Shown here: piece after piece, positions 25,992-35,046 of the stretch
Layout: each line of letters opens with the position of its first letter
Numbering within the stretch: position 1 is the first letter of the stretch
Source: Saccharicrinis carchari
GTDB lineage: Bacteria; Bacteroidota; Bacteroidia; Bacteroidales; Marinilabiliaceae
Assembly: GCF_900182605.1 (NCBI RefSeq)
Contig: NZ_FXTB01000001.1
Location: forward strand, 434,001-498,000
DNA length: 64,000 nucleotides
Direction: 5' to 3'
Position numbers and translations under genes: made by a program
The notes under the pieces: model-generated
The model's database searches: none
The model's input: only the letters and a program-made list of their open reading frames with translations
What the model was told of the DNA's origin: nothing

Positions 25992-26914
25992 TGCTTAAGC
26001 CGTTAACAATAACCATCCTTGGGAGCAATTCGGCTTTGCCAACTGCTAACAGATATCCAACCGCTCAGGTGCTCAATGCATCTGAGCGGTTTTTTTTGAT
26101 AGATTGTGGCGAAGGTACCCAGCAACAATTACGAGCCAATAAAATTAAGTTCAGCAAAATAGATCATATTTTTATTTCGCACCTACATGGCGATCATTGT
26201 TTTGGCCTTATCGGACTTATATCCACATTCGGCCTTATGGGGCGTAAGGCGCCTTTACACATCCATTCGCATCCACATCTCGAAAAGCTACTGCAACCTC
26301 AGTTAAATTATTTTTGTGTTGATTTACCTTTTCAGGTAGTATTTGATGATTTTGATCCAAAGCAGAAAGGCCTGATATATACAGATAAGCACATCACGGT
26401 AGAAACTATTCCTCTTAAACATCGTATTCCAACGGTGGGTTTCCTGTTTAAACAAAAACTCGAAGAGCGTAAATTAAAAAAAGATTTTGTATTCATCCAT
26501 CAGCCCTCAATTAAAGATAGAATTGCCATAAAAAAGGGAAGCGACTATATAAATAAAGATGGTGCACTGATGTCTAACAAGGATATAACTTTAGATCCCC
26601 CAAAGCCACTTTCCTATGCATTTTGCACCGATACCAAATATACGGAAAGCATCCTTGAGCAAATTAAAGGAGTAGATGTGCTTTATCACGAAGCAACCTT
26701 TGCGGCCGACAATGCTCATCTGGCAAAAAAAACTTATCATTCCACTGCCGAACAAGCCGCACAAATAGCTACAAAAGCGGGTGCCGGTAAACTGTTATTG
26801 GGTCATTTTTCGTCGAGATATAAAAATCTTGATGTGCTGCTGAATGAAGCCAAAGCGGTATTTCCAAACACATTTTTGGCCATAGAGGGGGATGTGATAC
26901 ATGTGGGGCAATAG
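25991..26914 (+). CDS. rnz: ribonuclease Z
   Basis: Zinc-dependent endonuclease that trims the 3' end of tRNA precursors. It is 307 residues, the normal short form. The metallo-beta-lactamase motif SHLHGDHCFG carries His64, His66, Asp68 and His69. Further ligands are in AFCTDTKYT (Asp) and LLGHFSSRY (His), and VLYHEATFAADN and TYHSTAEQAA are typical RNase Z segments. It overlaps the STAS gene by one base. Confidence 0.95.
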   Translation: MLKPLTITILGSNSALPTANRYPTAQVLNASERFFLIDCGEGTQQQLRANKIKFSKIDHIFISHLHGDHCFGLIGLISTFGLMGRKAPLHIHSHPHLEKLLQPQLNYFCVDLPFQVVFDDFDPKQKGLIYTDKHITVETIPLKHRIPTVGFLFKQKLEERKLKKDFVFIHQPSIKDRIAIKKGSDYINKDGALMSNKDITLDPPKPLSYAFCTDTKYTESILEQIKGVDVLYHEATFAADNAHLAKKTYHSTAEQAAQIATKAGAGKLLLGHFSSRYKNLDVLLNEAKAVFPNTFLAIEGDVIHVGQ

Positions 26915-27062
26915 GGGAGTTTTCAATCATCTTTGTATCTGACCTATTTATGGTGTTAATACGGGTTGCTTTGTAACTACTAACTTTTTTTAAAAAATGG
27001 GCTTGGAAAATATTAGAAAAAGCAACAGAATGCTGATCAGAGTTTTAAATTGTCACGATTGA

Positions 27063-27746
27063 CTATGTTTCCAAAAATGCCTGTTTCCATATTTTGTATG
27101 GATCGTGAAAGAAAACCTTGGACGGATTAAATTTTTCCGCATCCCAATTTTCCCCTACCCATATTCGCATGTCGCGATGCCGGGAGTGATAGGGGTTAGA
27201 TAGCGTTTCTATCACTTCTTGATATCCCGGCACTCCTCCGCAATCTTCGGGAGGACAGGCTCTTTCGCCTCCAATGCAATGGGGATACTTCACTTTTTTT
27301 TCGCGGAAGATAAAGCCCTCCAACTTAACGCTATGCACCCACCCGTCGCCGTAATCGTACATATATTTGGCTTCTTCACCTAAGTCGTTAAAATATTTAT
27401 GCATCGATATTTCCCAGCCCGGGAATATTTCGGGCAGCTCGTGCATGTTGTAAAAGTTGGGAACGCCCACACTTGACATCCTTCTTTTTCCTTTTCCCTT
27501 TATCTCAAAATGATGCAGGTGGGAGCCGGTCCAACCCATCGCATCCTGAATGGCCATATGCAGATCCCAAAAATTATAATCGGCCGGCACCAATATCCTC
27601 CTCCAGATAGTCGGAAATATATCCAACAACTCAATTTTAAACTGGTACACTTGGTTGGAAGTACGGAGTACTTTGGGCGGTTTCTCATAGTTCATGAGGT
27701 AACCGTTTTCGATGTAGTTTTTATGATAGATGCTTTGTTTGTTCAT
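27063..27746 (-). CDS. plasmid pRiA4b ORF-3 family protein
   Basis: A 227-residue protein with the pRiA4b ORF-3-like signature: VYQFKIELLDIFPTIWRRI, then FWDLHMAIQDAMGWTGSHLH, YDYGDGWVHSVKLEG, CIGGERACPPEDCGGVPGY and a YHSRHRDMRIW-like tail. The Cys pair in ACPPEDCGG is conserved in the family. The function is unknown. The ATG at 27746 lies 3 bases after the SLC13 gene; an internal Met at 27695 is an alternative start. It is probably co-transcribed with the transporter. Confidence 0.88.
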   Translation of the reverse strand: MNKQSIYHKNYIENGYLMNYEKPPKVLRTSNQVYQFKIELLDIFPTIWRRILVPADYNFWDLHMAIQDAMGWTGSHLHHFEIKGKGKRRMSSVGVPNFYNMHELPEIFPGWEISMHKYFNDLGEEAKYMYDYGDGWVHSVKLEGFIFREKKVKYPHCIGGERACPPEDCGGVPGYQEVIETLSNPYHSRHRDMRIWVGENWDAEKFNPSKVFFHDPYKIWKQAFLET

Positions 27747-27749
27747 CGT

Positions 27750-29528
27750 TTAAAAAAACATATAATCCAAAATAGCCACAGTAACCACCATGTATATCAG
27801 GGTCAATGGCCATCCTATTCTAAAAAAATCTTTGAAGTTATAACCTCCCGGGCCATAAACCATAAGGTTGGTTTGGTAGCCTATGGGTGTTAAAAAGTTT
27901 GCTGCTGCAGCAAATGATACTACTAACGCAAAGGGCAGCGGAGGTAAGCCCAAGGTATGAGCCGCCGTAAGCGAAATAGGAAAAACAATGGCCACGGCCG
28001 CTTTATTAGTAATGTAGGCTGCTAATACGGTTGTTATAAAGTAAATTGCGGCCAACACCGCCACGCTGCCCAGTGGCAGGAAAATGGAGATCATTACACC
28101 GGATATCATGTCGGCCACTCCGGTTTTCATCATGGCCGTTCCTAAGGCCAGGGATAAAGCTATTATAACCGCCAAATTATAGTCGATGTTTTTGGGCAAA
28201 TCTTTGGCATTAACTACTTTTAATATGTTAATAACAACCAATACCACCAAAAGCCCCATAAACAAAGGTATCAGGTTAAGTGCCGATAAAAATATGGCCA
28301 GTAGGGTACCACCGAACAGTGTCCATACTTTGTATCGTTCCGGTTTTCTTACCTCTTTAACTTTTGATATCAGATAAAAGTCTATATCGTCCTGCGAACG
28401 GGACATAAAAGCATCTCCTGCCAGTAATAAAATCACATCGCCGGCTTTCAGTTTTACCTCGTCGAGCTTGCCGGTTACCCTTTCGCCGTTACGATGCATG
28501 GCCAGGAGTACGGAGTCATATTTACCTCTAAAGTTAACTTCGCCTACCGATTTGGATATCAGTGACGAATTGTGAGAGATAACAATTTCTACTACATCAG
28601 CTCTTTTCAGTTTGCTCATCATACCTACGGAGGGCAGGGTAAGCCCGCTACCATCTGAAAGTAAATTGGCAATCTCTTCCGATTCACCGGCAAAACGCAA
28701 CAGATCGCCATGTTTCAAAATAAAATCTTTATCAAATACGCGCAGGATATTTTTTCCGCGTACTACCTCTGCCAAAAAAAGACCTTTTTCAGCTCCTAAA
28801 CCCGATTCATGAATTGTTTTACCAATAAGCTTTGATTTTTTTCGGATTACCGCTTCAACTACATATTTCCGTTCGGTACCTACAATGCCCTTTGTTAGGG
28901 GGTGCCGGGTAGGTAATAGCTTTTCAGCAAAAAAGAATAGGTATAAAAATCCAATAATCAACATGGGAAAACCCACCCAAAAGAAATCAAACATCTGTAA
29001 GGGTTTCATATCCGGGAAAATGTTTTGATCTATTACCATCCCGTTTACGATTAGGTTTGTAGAAGTGCCTATGAGGGTTACACAGCCTCCTAAAATAGCG
29101 GCATACGATAAGGGCAGCAGTAGTTTGGAGGGCGATATATTGTTGCGTTTGCTCCAATTGTGCACGTAAGGCATCATCACAGCTACCAGGGGGGTGTTAT
29201 TTAAAAAAGCCGAAAAACCACCTATCCAAAACATGATGCGCGACAAAAAACCTTTGTATCCGCTGGTTCGCGGAAAGATACGGCTGAAGAATATTTCGAT
29301 GACTGATATTTGCCGGATGGCATCGCCCAAAAGTAACAGCATCATAATAACAGCTATTTGCTCGTTAGCAAAACCGGCTAATATTTCAACAGGGGTAAGT
29401 ACTCCAAAAAAGCCCAACACCATTACTGCAACCAAAAAAGTAAAGGCAGCACCCAAAAGGTCTTTATATAAGGATATTAATATAAATGCCAGAACGGCAA
29501 ACACAACGATTACATCAAAATGCTGCAT
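27750..29528 (-). CDS. SLC13/DASS-type permease with TrkA-C domains
   Basis: A 592-residue sodium-coupled anion transporter. The N-terminal half has about five to six membrane helices with the SNT signature-like TLIGTSTNLIVNGMV. A soluble insert of two RCK_C (TrkA-C) domains spans roughly 215-385 (VEAVIRKKSKLIGKTI, HGDLLRFAGESEEIA, LKAGDVILLLAGD). The second half has FAAAANFLTPIGYQTNLMVY, the mirrored substrate/Na+ motif. Relatives carry sulfate or dicarboxylates; the substrate here is not determined. It is followed after 3 bases by the pRiA4b-like gene. Confidence 0.9.
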   Translation of the reverse strand: MQHFDVIVVFAVLAFILISLYKDLLGAAFTFLVAVMVLGFFGVLTPVEILAGFANEQIAVIMMLLLLGDAIRQISVIEIFFSRIFPRTSGYKGFLSRIMFWIGGFSAFLNNTPLVAVMMPYVHNWSKRNNISPSKLLLPLSYAAILGGCVTLIGTSTNLIVNGMVIDQNIFPDMKPLQMFDFFWVGFPMLIIGFLYLFFFAEKLLPTRHPLTKGIVGTERKYVVEAVIRKKSKLIGKTIHESGLGAEKGLFLAEVVRGKNILRVFDKDFILKHGDLLRFAGESEEIANLLSDGSGLTLPSVGMMSKLKRADVVEIVISHNSSLISKSVGEVNFRGKYDSVLLAMHRNGERVTGKLDEVKLKAGDVILLLAGDAFMSRSQDDIDFYLISKVKEVRKPERYKVWTLFGGTLLAIFLSALNLIPLFMGLLVVLVVINILKVVNAKDLPKNIDYNLAVIIALSLALGTAMMKTGVADMISGVMISIFLPLGSVAVLAAIYFITTVLAAYITNKAAVAIVFPISLTAAHTLGLPPLPFALVVSFAAAANFLTPIGYQTNLMVYGPGGYNFKDFFRIGWPLTLIYMVVTVAILDYMFF

Positions 29529-29622
29529 ATGGTTTTATAAGTTACTTGCGATAACCCACAAAAATATAAAAATCAAAAATAGTTACGCTATCAAAAAATA
29601 ATAACTTTGTAAAAAAAACAAC

Positions 29623-30507
29623 ATGATAAGAAGTAATATTAACAATTTATCATTTATCCTAATGATATGTTTTATACCCTTTTTAGCATCGGCTCAAAAG
29701 GGAGATATTTTTAAAAGTGAAGCTATTATGCACGAGGGCCTGGAAAATTATGAAAAGGCTGCAGTTATCTATGAGAAAGCCGTGGCAGCTTATTCCGAGG
29801 AAAATATCACGGACACCCTTTCTGTGTTTAAAGCAGGACAAAACTATGTGCGTGCGAATATGTACGACAAAGGGCTGCCTTTTCTTTTAACATGTGATAA
29901 GTTAGGCTATCGCGAACCCAATTTATACTATACCTTATCGCAGCTGTATACAGAAAAAAAGCAACTCGCCGAAGCGGAAGCGGCGCTGTTGAAAGGTAAA
30001 GCGTTATTTCCGGATTATAAAAAGGATTACCTCAAAAAACTCGGCTATTTTTATTACAGTACACGTCAGTTAAAAAAGGCGAGTTCCTCATTGGCATCCT
30101 TATTAGAGTTGGATCCCTACGATATAAATAGTATGTATCTGCGCGGTTCAGCGCAATTGTATATGAAGCAATTTGATGATGCCTCGCGGTCGTTGGAGAA
30201 GATATTGACCATAGATCCAAATTATGGAAAGGCTACAAAGCTATTAGGTATTGTTTATTTTAAAAAGGCGGATTATTTGTTTCAGAAAGAAACCGCTCGT
30301 TATGAGGCTCTATCCAAGCCCAACCGAATGGATTACACCAATTCGCTTAAAAAGTTGGAAAAAATAAACCAGGATTATGCCATTGCCCTCCCATACCTTG
30401 AAAAAGCCTTGTTATCATCGCCAAACGACAAATCTGTGATCAACTGTTTAAAGGTTACCTATAAAAGGTTAAAAATGGACAGCAAAGCAAAAGATCTTGA
30501 ACAATAG
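29623..30507 (+). CDS. secreted tetratricopeptide repeat protein
   Basis: A 294-residue protein with a signal peptide (FILMICFIPFLASAQ) and at least four TPR units. Typical helices include ENYEKAAVIYEKAVAAYSEE, LAEAEAALLKGKALFPDYKK, LKKASSSLASLLELDPYDIN and FDDASRSLEKILTIDPNYGK. Probably a periplasmic scaffold. It is divergent from the SLC13 gene and monocistronic; the next gene lies 242 bases away. Confidence 0.85.
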   Translation: MIRSNINNLSFILMICFIPFLASAQKGDIFKSEAIMHEGLENYEKAAVIYEKAVAAYSEENITDTLSVFKAGQNYVRANMYDKGLPFLLTCDKLGYREPNLYYTLSQLYTEKKQLAEAEAALLKGKALFPDYKKDYLKKLGYFYYSTRQLKKASSSLASLLELDPYDINSMYLRGSAQLYMKQFDDASRSLEKILTIDPNYGKATKLLGIVYFKKADYLFQKETARYEALSKPNRMDYTNSLKKLEKINQDYAIALPYLEKALLSSPNDKSVINCLKVTYKRLKMDSKAKDLEQ

Positions 30508-30702
30508 CATGTGGCTGATAGTGAGAAAGCAATGTTAGGTGTGCAGGAAAAAAATTACTATTTCGGTATGGCAAACAAGGCGATTGAAGAGTAAATAAAA
30601 TGGGATGGTAATATTACGGAAAAATTTCTTTATTAAAAAATTTAATGTTATATAATACGTATAATCCCTCATTTAGGGCTATTTTTATCAGATTGTATTC
30701 TC

Positions 30703-30710
30703 TATTTTTG
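30703..30710 (+). promoter_or_regulatory. candidate -7 element of the oadA-like gene
   Basis: TATTTTTG followed by TAC matches TAnnTTTG, with a leader of about 33 bases to the ATG at 30750. No clear -33 element is seen. Confidence 0.45.
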
Positions 30711-30749
30711 TACAAAACAATTAAGTAATAACCGTAGCAAATCAATAGC

Positions 30750-32894
30750 ATGTCAAAAAAATTATTAATTAGAGATTTAACGCTCAGGGACGGCCAACAG
30801 TCGTTATTTGCAACAAGAATGCGACAAGAACAAATTGATCGCGTACTGCCTTTTTATAAAGATGCCAACTTTTATGCCATGGAAGTATGGGGAGGCGCCG
30901 TGCCCGACTCGGTGATGCGCTATCTTAACGAAAACCCATGGAATCGTTTGCAATCCATAAAAAAAGAAGTGGGTGATGTAAGTAAGCTCACCGCATTGTC
31001 GCGTGGAAGAAACCTTTTTGGTTACACGCCCTACACCGACGAAATTATAGATGGCTTTTGTAAAAATGCTATCGATTCCGGTTTGGGTATCATGCGTATT
31101 TTTGATGCACTTAACGACATCAACAATGTTAAATCAACTATTAAATATGTAAAACAACATGGTGGTATAGCCGACTGTGCGGTATGTTACACCATAGATC
31201 CTGAATACAAAAGGGCAGCACGCTATAAAGCCTTACTAAAAGGCAAGCCTCTTCCCAAGCCTGTTTTTACCGACAAGTATTTTGTGAATCTGGCCAAGGA
31301 ATTAGAAAAACTGGGTGCCGACATGGTTACCATAAAGGATATGAGTGGGCTTATTCCACCTATGCGGGTATCTAATTTAATTAAAGCGTTTAAAAAGGCG
31401 GTTAAAGTACCGGTTGATTTTCATACGCACTGTACCCCCGGGTATGGCCTTGCCTCTGTGCTTGCTGCCGTTGTAAGTGGCGTTGATATTATCGATACCA
31501 ATATTTGGAATTTTGCCGGTGGGCCTGCTGCACCTGCCATCGAACTCATCTATATCTTTACAAAAAAACTGGGTATTGAGATGGATGTAAACATGGAAGC
31601 GGTAGCTAAAATAAACAAGGAACTGTATACCATACGTCAGGAGCTTGCCGATGTGGATGCGGGTAAACATTTCCCACATCCTTTTAATCCGCTTACCGAC
31701 ACTGTGCCTGCTGAAATAGATGCAGAGTTCGACAAAGCTATTAAAGCGGCGCAAAGTGGAAATGAGCAAGAGTTGGTGCGTGCATGTCATGCTATTGAGA
31801 AGCATTTTGGCTTCCCAAAACCCAACGAACTGGTTAAAAAAGCACAGATACCCGGTGGAATGTACACCAACATGGTGGCTCAGCTAAAAGCACTTAAGTC
31901 CGAAGATATTTTGGAGGATGCCATGAAGCTGATACCACAGGTGCGTTTGGATGCCGGATTACCCCCATTGGTTACCCCTACCAGCCAAATTGTAGGAGCA
32001 CAGGCGGTAAATTGCGCCATGGATGCTAAAAAAGGATTGCCTATGTACACTAATGTGTCCAATCAGTTTATTAGCTTGGTGAAAGGAGAATATGGCAAAA
32101 CGCCAATTCCGGTAAAACCCGAATTTAGAGAGAAAATTTGTGGACACAGCGATGAACGTCCCTTTGATACATCAAAGTATAAGATGCAGCCCAATCCTGT
32201 TCTCGAAGATTTTGGCGGTGTAAAACTGGCCGAAAACGAAGAGGAAGAATTGCTGTTGGAACTTTTCCCCATGGTGGCCAAAGGATTTTTAACAGGTGTT
32301 AAAAAAGCAGCTTGGGAAGCCAAAAAAGCCAGCTCAACCACAGCTAAAAAGGCAACGACCGTTGAAGCCCCTAAGGCAGCAGAGAAAAAATTGAGCGGTA
32401 AAAAAGTGACTGTACCCATGCCGGGACGCATCATGGAGTTTTTGGTTAAGCCGGGCGACAAAGTGGAAAAAGATCAGCCTGTAGCTGTGTTGGAGGCCAT
32501 GAAAATGGAAAATAGCATCACCTCGCATTTTGCAGGATATGTTAATAGTTTGTTAGCAGCTGAAGGAGAAACAGTAGCTGCCGATGCAGCCATCATGGAT
32601 ATTGTTGATGAGTCTCCGCAAACTGTGGATAACAAAACAGCAGCTCCGGCGCAAGCAAAAAAAGCAACAGGCCCAACTAAACCTGTTACTGTGCCTATGC
32701 CCGGTAAAATATTAGATGTACAGGTGAGTGCAGGCGATGGTGTAGAAAAAGGTCAGGTGGTAGTGATACTGGAGGCCATGAAAATGGAAAACAGCATTAC
32801 CAGTGATTTTGCCGGTACTGTTAACGAAATATTTGTAGAAGTTGGCGATACGGTTGCCGCAGATGCAAAGGTGTTGGATTTAATTGTGAGCTAA
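30750..32894 (+). CDS. oadA: OadA-like pyruvate/oxaloacetate carboxyltransferase with two tandem biotinyl domains
   Basis: A 714-residue enzyme that moves carboxyl groups between biotin and pyruvate/oxaloacetate. The HMGL-type carboxyltransferase domain begins LLIRDLTLRDGQQSLFATRM and carries metal ligands in TIKDMSGLIPP and DFHTHCTPGYGLA. A conserved PYC/OADA domain follows (HPFNPLTDTVPAEIDAEF, PGGMYTNM). After an Ala/Lys-rich linker there are two biotinyl domains, each with an EAMKMENSIT biotin loop (Lys585 and Lys678). Most relatives have one. No beta or gamma decarboxylase subunit and no biotin carboxylase gene is beside it, so pump versus carboxylase role is open. Confidence 0.9.
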   Translation: MSKKLLIRDLTLRDGQQSLFATRMRQEQIDRVLPFYKDANFYAMEVWGGAVPDSVMRYLNENPWNRLQSIKKEVGDVSKLTALSRGRNLFGYTPYTDEIIDGFCKNAIDSGLGIMRIFDALNDINNVKSTIKYVKQHGGIADCAVCYTIDPEYKRAARYKALLKGKPLPKPVFTDKYFVNLAKELEKLGADMVTIKDMSGLIPPMRVSNLIKAFKKAVKVPVDFHTHCTPGYGLASVLAAVVSGVDIIDTNIWNFAGGPAAPAIELIYIFTKKLGIEMDVNMEAVAKINKELYTIRQELADVDAGKHFPHPFNPLTDTVPAEIDAEFDKAIKAAQSGNEQELVRACHAIEKHFGFPKPNELVKKAQIPGGMYTNMVAQLKALKSEDILEDAMKLIPQVRLDAGLPPLVTPTSQIVGAQAVNCAMDAKKGLPMYTNVSNQFISLVKGEYGKTPIPVKPEFREKICGHSDERPFDTSKYKMQPNPVLEDFGGVKLAENEEEELLLELFPMVAKGFLTGVKKAAWEAKKASSTTAKKATTVEAPKAAEKKLSGKKVTVPMPGRIMEFLVKPGDKVEKDQPVAVLEAMKMENSITSHFAGYVNSLLAAEGETVAADAAIMDIVDESPQTVDNKTAAPAQAKKATGPTKPVTVPMPGKILDVQVSAGDGVEKGQVVVILEAMKMENSITSDFAGTVNEIFVEVGDTVAADAKVLDLIVS

Positions 32895-32921
32895 GCAGCT
32901 CGTAAAATTATATTTTTTAAG

Positions 32922-32954
32922 AGCCACTGTTCAGTTTTTGAGCAGTGGCTTTTT
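32922..32954 (+). terminator. intrinsic terminator of the oadA-like gene
   Basis: A 12-bp stem with one wobble pair (AGCCACTGTTCA at 32922-32933 with TGAGCAGTGGCT at 32939-32950) is followed by a T-run at 32950-32954. It lies 28 bases after the stop. Confidence 0.85.
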
Positions 32955-32966
32955 GGTTTTGAGAAT

Positions 32967-33863
32967 TTAAAACACAAAAAACATCACCACGCCCCCAAAA
33001 GCAATTACGGCTCCGGCCACTTCTTTTAGGCTAACTTTTTCTTTGAAAACAATGATGGAAGGGATGATGATTAATACCGGGACGATGGACATAATGGTTG
33101 AAACGATGCCGGTGGTTGTGTGTTGCACGGCCAGTAAAGAAAATGACACCCCCAGGAAAGGGCCAAAAAAGGAGCCTGTAGAAATTCCTATCATGGCCTT
33201 TTTGTTATGCAAGGCAGTAAATACGGGCTTCCATTTACTAAATACAAAAAACAGAGCTATGTAAGCTGCTGCACCTGCTATAATTCTTATTTGAGTGGCG
33301 AGGAATGGATCATAGTCTTTCATGCCCAGTTTTGAAACCACCAGTCCCAGCCCCTGGCCAACGGCACCTCCAAAAGCCATTAAAATTCCTTTTACCGGAT
33401 AACGAATTTGTACGGTTTTCTGATTCTTTTCTTTGGCCAGTATAACCATGGCAATGCCCATTATAGTAACGGTCATGCCTATCAGTTGGCTTGGGGTCAT
33501 TTGCTCGTTAAGGATGAGCCATCCAAAAAAGGCTGCAATGGGCGGAGTTAGGGCCATTATAAGCATTGATACTCTCGCGCCGATAAGCACAAAGGCCTGA
33601 AACAGAAGTAAGTCACCAATAAATAAACCGATGATGCCGCTCAATGCCAGCCATCCCCATGTTTCAGGAGGAGCATCAGAGGCAAAAAATAAACCTAACC
33701 TGAAATACGAAAAAATGCTGATGAACAGGAAAGCCAATACCAGCCTTATTAAGTTAAGTGGGAGAGAGCCTACTTTTTTTCCGGCCCACTCAAACGAGAT
33801 CGATGTTATGGTCCAGCAAAAGGCCGTGGCAAGTGCAACCATTTCGCCAAAGTACGCGGTCAT
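32967..33863 (-). CDS. EamA/DMT family transporter
   Basis: A 298-residue membrane protein with ten predicted helices in two EamA repeats, for example LSGIIGLFIGDLLLFQAFVL in repeat 1 and STGSFFGPFLGVSFSLLAV in repeat 2. This is the drug/metabolite transporter superfamily; the substrate is unknown. Its ATG overlaps the stop of the upstream WecA-like gene by 4 bases, which suggests coupling. Confidence 0.88.
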   Translation of the reverse strand: MTAYFGEMVALATAFCWTITSISFEWAGKKVGSLPLNLIRLVLAFLFISIFSYFRLGLFFASDAPPETWGWLALSGIIGLFIGDLLLFQAFVLIGARVSMLIMALTPPIAAFFGWLILNEQMTPSQLIGMTVTIMGIAMVILAKEKNQKTVQIRYPVKGILMAFGGAVGQGLGLVVSKLGMKDYDPFLATQIRIIAGAAAYIALFFVFSKWKPVFTALHNKKAMIGISTGSFFGPFLGVSFSLLAVQHTTTGIVSTIMSIVPVLIIIPSIIVFKEKVSLKEVAGAVIAFGGVVMFFVF

Positions 33864-34969
33864 TTATTGTGGCGGTTTTGTATTTTAGTTTTAAGTAGTT
33901 TCTTTTTTTTACGGGCAATAAAAAAAGCCGGCAGATAGGCGCATAGTATACCCAAAAATAGAATTAGCAAGGATAAACGCAGTGTGCCCAGATTACGCAA
34001 ACTAAAAGCAAGTACTACAAAAGCAAGGTTTATGGCGCCTATAATAAGCGATATATGAAAATGGCTGAAGCCCAATGTGAGCATGCGATGATGTATATGG
34101 TTTTTGTCGGCTGCAAAGGGGGAGTTACCTTTGGATATTCTAAAAACAAAAACACGCAAGGTATCTATTACCGGAACAATTAAAACTGCCAGCACCACAG
34201 CAGGTGCCGAATTCATTTGGTACTTTAACGCCGCGGCATTAATGGGTTTATTGAACTCGGCAAATCGAATAGCCACCACAGCGAGTAAAAAGCCGAGCAA
34301 TAGCGATCCCGTATCGCCCATGAATATTTTTTGTCGTTTCGAGAAAATATTAAAATAGGAAAAAGCCAGTAAGGCTCCTATTAGAGCTGCGGAAAATACG
34401 GGGATGTGATAGTTGCCGTTGATATAGAACCATACAGAAAAAGAAGTAATAGATACCATGCCGGTGATGGCAGCCAGGCCATCTACGCCGTCGATTAAAT
34501 TAAAACCGTTTAATATAAAAACAAAAAGCAATACGCTAATTGATATGCTTGTGAGATAATTGGGTTCGAGGCCAAAGAAACCGTGGAACGATGTGATGCG
34601 TAGATCGCCCCATCCAACGATAATAAAAGCTGCCAAAATTTGCCCAAAAAGCTTTATCATGGGCGCCGTAACCATGATGTCGTCTTTTATGCCAATTGAA
34701 AATATAATGAGCAGTGCAGGAATCAAAAAAGGAATTTGGGTAAAACTAAACCAATCGGAAAAGAGCGAATAAGTGAACAAAAAGCTCAAAAATATGGCCA
34801 GTCCGCCAAGAGTAGGGATTCTGATTTTATGTGCCGTTCTTTTGTTGGGCTCATCATATAGGTTTTTCGATTCGGCCACGCGCAAAATAGTAGGTATTGA
34901 AAGAAATACCATCGCAAAGGATACGAGACCGGCTAATGGGATAAGCAGCTTGATTAATAAATCACTCAT
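33860..34969 (-). CDS. MraY/WecA-type undecaprenyl-phosphate sugar-1-phosphate transferase
   Basis: A 369-residue membrane enzyme with about eleven helices that starts a lipid-linked glycan by moving a sugar-phosphate from a UDP-sugar to undecaprenyl phosphate. The catalytic motifs of the family are visible: the Asp pair in GIKDDIMVTAPMIKLFGQ, NLIDGVDGLAAITG, MGDTGSLLLGF and the cytoplasmic HIHHRMLTLGFSH loop. The loop pattern favours the WecA/TagO group over MraY. It could initiate the polysaccharide built from the nucleotide sugars made at 12.6-19.7 kb; that link is inference. Confidence 0.9.
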   Translation of the reverse strand: MSDLLIKLLIPLAGLVSFAMVFLSIPTILRVAESKNLYDEPNKRTAHKIRIPTLGGLAIFLSFLFTYSLFSDWFSFTQIPFLIPALLIIFSIGIKDDIMVTAPMIKLFGQILAAFIIVGWGDLRITSFHGFFGLEPNYLTSISISVLLFVFILNGFNLIDGVDGLAAITGMVSITSFSVWFYINGNYHIPVFSAALIGALLAFSYFNIFSKRQKIFMGDTGSLLLGFLLAVVAIRFAEFNKPINAAALKYQMNSAPAVVLAVLIVPVIDTLRVFVFRISKGNSPFAADKNHIHHRMLTLGFSHFHISLIIGAINLAFVVLAFSLRNLGTLRLSLLILFLGILCAYLPAFFIARKKKKLLKTKIQNRHNK

Positions 34970-35046
34970 AATGATACAAAATGTGCCGTAAAAGTAGGAA
35001 AAAAATCTCTTGTTATGCCTTACCCGAACAACAATATCTGTAATAA

